DNA of 6,428 nucleotides from a bacterium (GTDB lineage Bacteria; Latescibacterota; UBA2968; UBA8231), in NCBI GenBank assembly GCA_027593305.1, contig JAQCJA010000281.1:1-6428 (forward strand), given 5' to 3'. Position numbers and translations under genes: made by a program. The notes beneath the pieces were generated by a model. The model made no database searches and was not told where the DNA came from. It saw nothing but the letters and a program-made list of their open reading frames with translations. Positions 6,370 through 6,428 of this stretch are shown here, one piece after another (position 1 is the first letter of the stretch; each line of letters opens with the position of its first letter).

Positions 6370-6428
6370 TTACAGCATTCCCAACTGATCACCCCGGGTG
6401 TTGCTGGCAGGTGGCAGGGGCCTGCCCA
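6370..6428 (-). CDS. Possible 3' end of an upstream gene (unidentified)
   Basis: One minus-strand frame is open from the right edge for 18 codons (ending TRGDQLGML) and closes with TAA at 6372-6370, one base before the tsaB ATG. Such tight spacing matches the rest of the operon, and tsaE often precedes tsaB, so this could be its tail. The stretch is too short to recognise. Another frame closes at a TGA near 6391 and the tsaB frame itself stays open to the edge, so the assignment is weak. Confidence 0.25.
   Translation of the reverse strand, partial: GRPLPPASNTRGDQLGML
6413..6426. repeat. Short GC-rich palindrome at the right edge
   Basis: GGCAGG, a 2-nt centre GG, then CCTGCC form a perfect 6-bp inverted repeat. 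A loop of two bases is too tight for a good hairpin, and no T-run follows on either strand within the window. It may simply be coding sequence of an upstream gene. Confidence 0.4.

Noticed and set aside
6369..6392. GTG start for tsaB eight codons upstream
   Set aside because: The residues added (MISWECCK) are not part of the TsaB N-terminus. The ATG at 6368 begins directly at the conserved MLLAIDTST segment.

Overview
The window is one strand-uniform block of housekeeping genes. Every supported gene reads on the minus strand, so transcription runs from high to low coordinates. In that order: tsaB, rimI, a MalK/UgpC-type ABC ATPase, holB, rsmA/ksgA, a 634-residue predicted outer-membrane beta-barrel protein that I cannot name, and the first 55 codons of ilvE, which runs off the left edge. 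The first 166 bases hold this 5' end of ilvE, recognised from its conserved N-terminal motifs and a strong ribosome binding site.

The organism looks like a moderately GC-rich Gram-negative bacterium. The evidence is the large Cys-free protein with a signal peptide and a C-terminal Phe, as in BamA substrates. The gene order (tsaB-rimI followed by an ABC ATPase, holB, rsmA and a barrel protein) is not the E. coli order. An uncultured lineage near the FCB/Gemmatimonadota/Latescibacterota side of the tree is a guess from general impression, not something the sequence proves.

The genes are very tightly packed. tsaB/rimI and rsmA/barrel share ATGA stop-start overlaps and holB/rsmA share a TTGA overlap. 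The other gaps are 15, 11 and 47 nt. No terminator-like hairpin or gap large enough for an obvious internal promoter was seen, so the set probably forms one transcript whose promoter lies beyond the right edge. Functionally it combines tRNA t6A37 synthesis (TsaB), acetylation of ribosomal protein S18 (RimI), 16S rRNA dimethylation (RsmA), the replication clamp loader (HolB), an orphan sugar-type transport ATPase and branched-chain amino acid metabolism (IlvE).

No mobile element, CRISPR array, RNA gene or clear new system was found. The points most worth a second look are the unnamed barrel protein coupled to rsmA, a G8 tract in holB with an immediate stop in the -1 frame, and the orphan ABC ATPase inside an information-processing operon.
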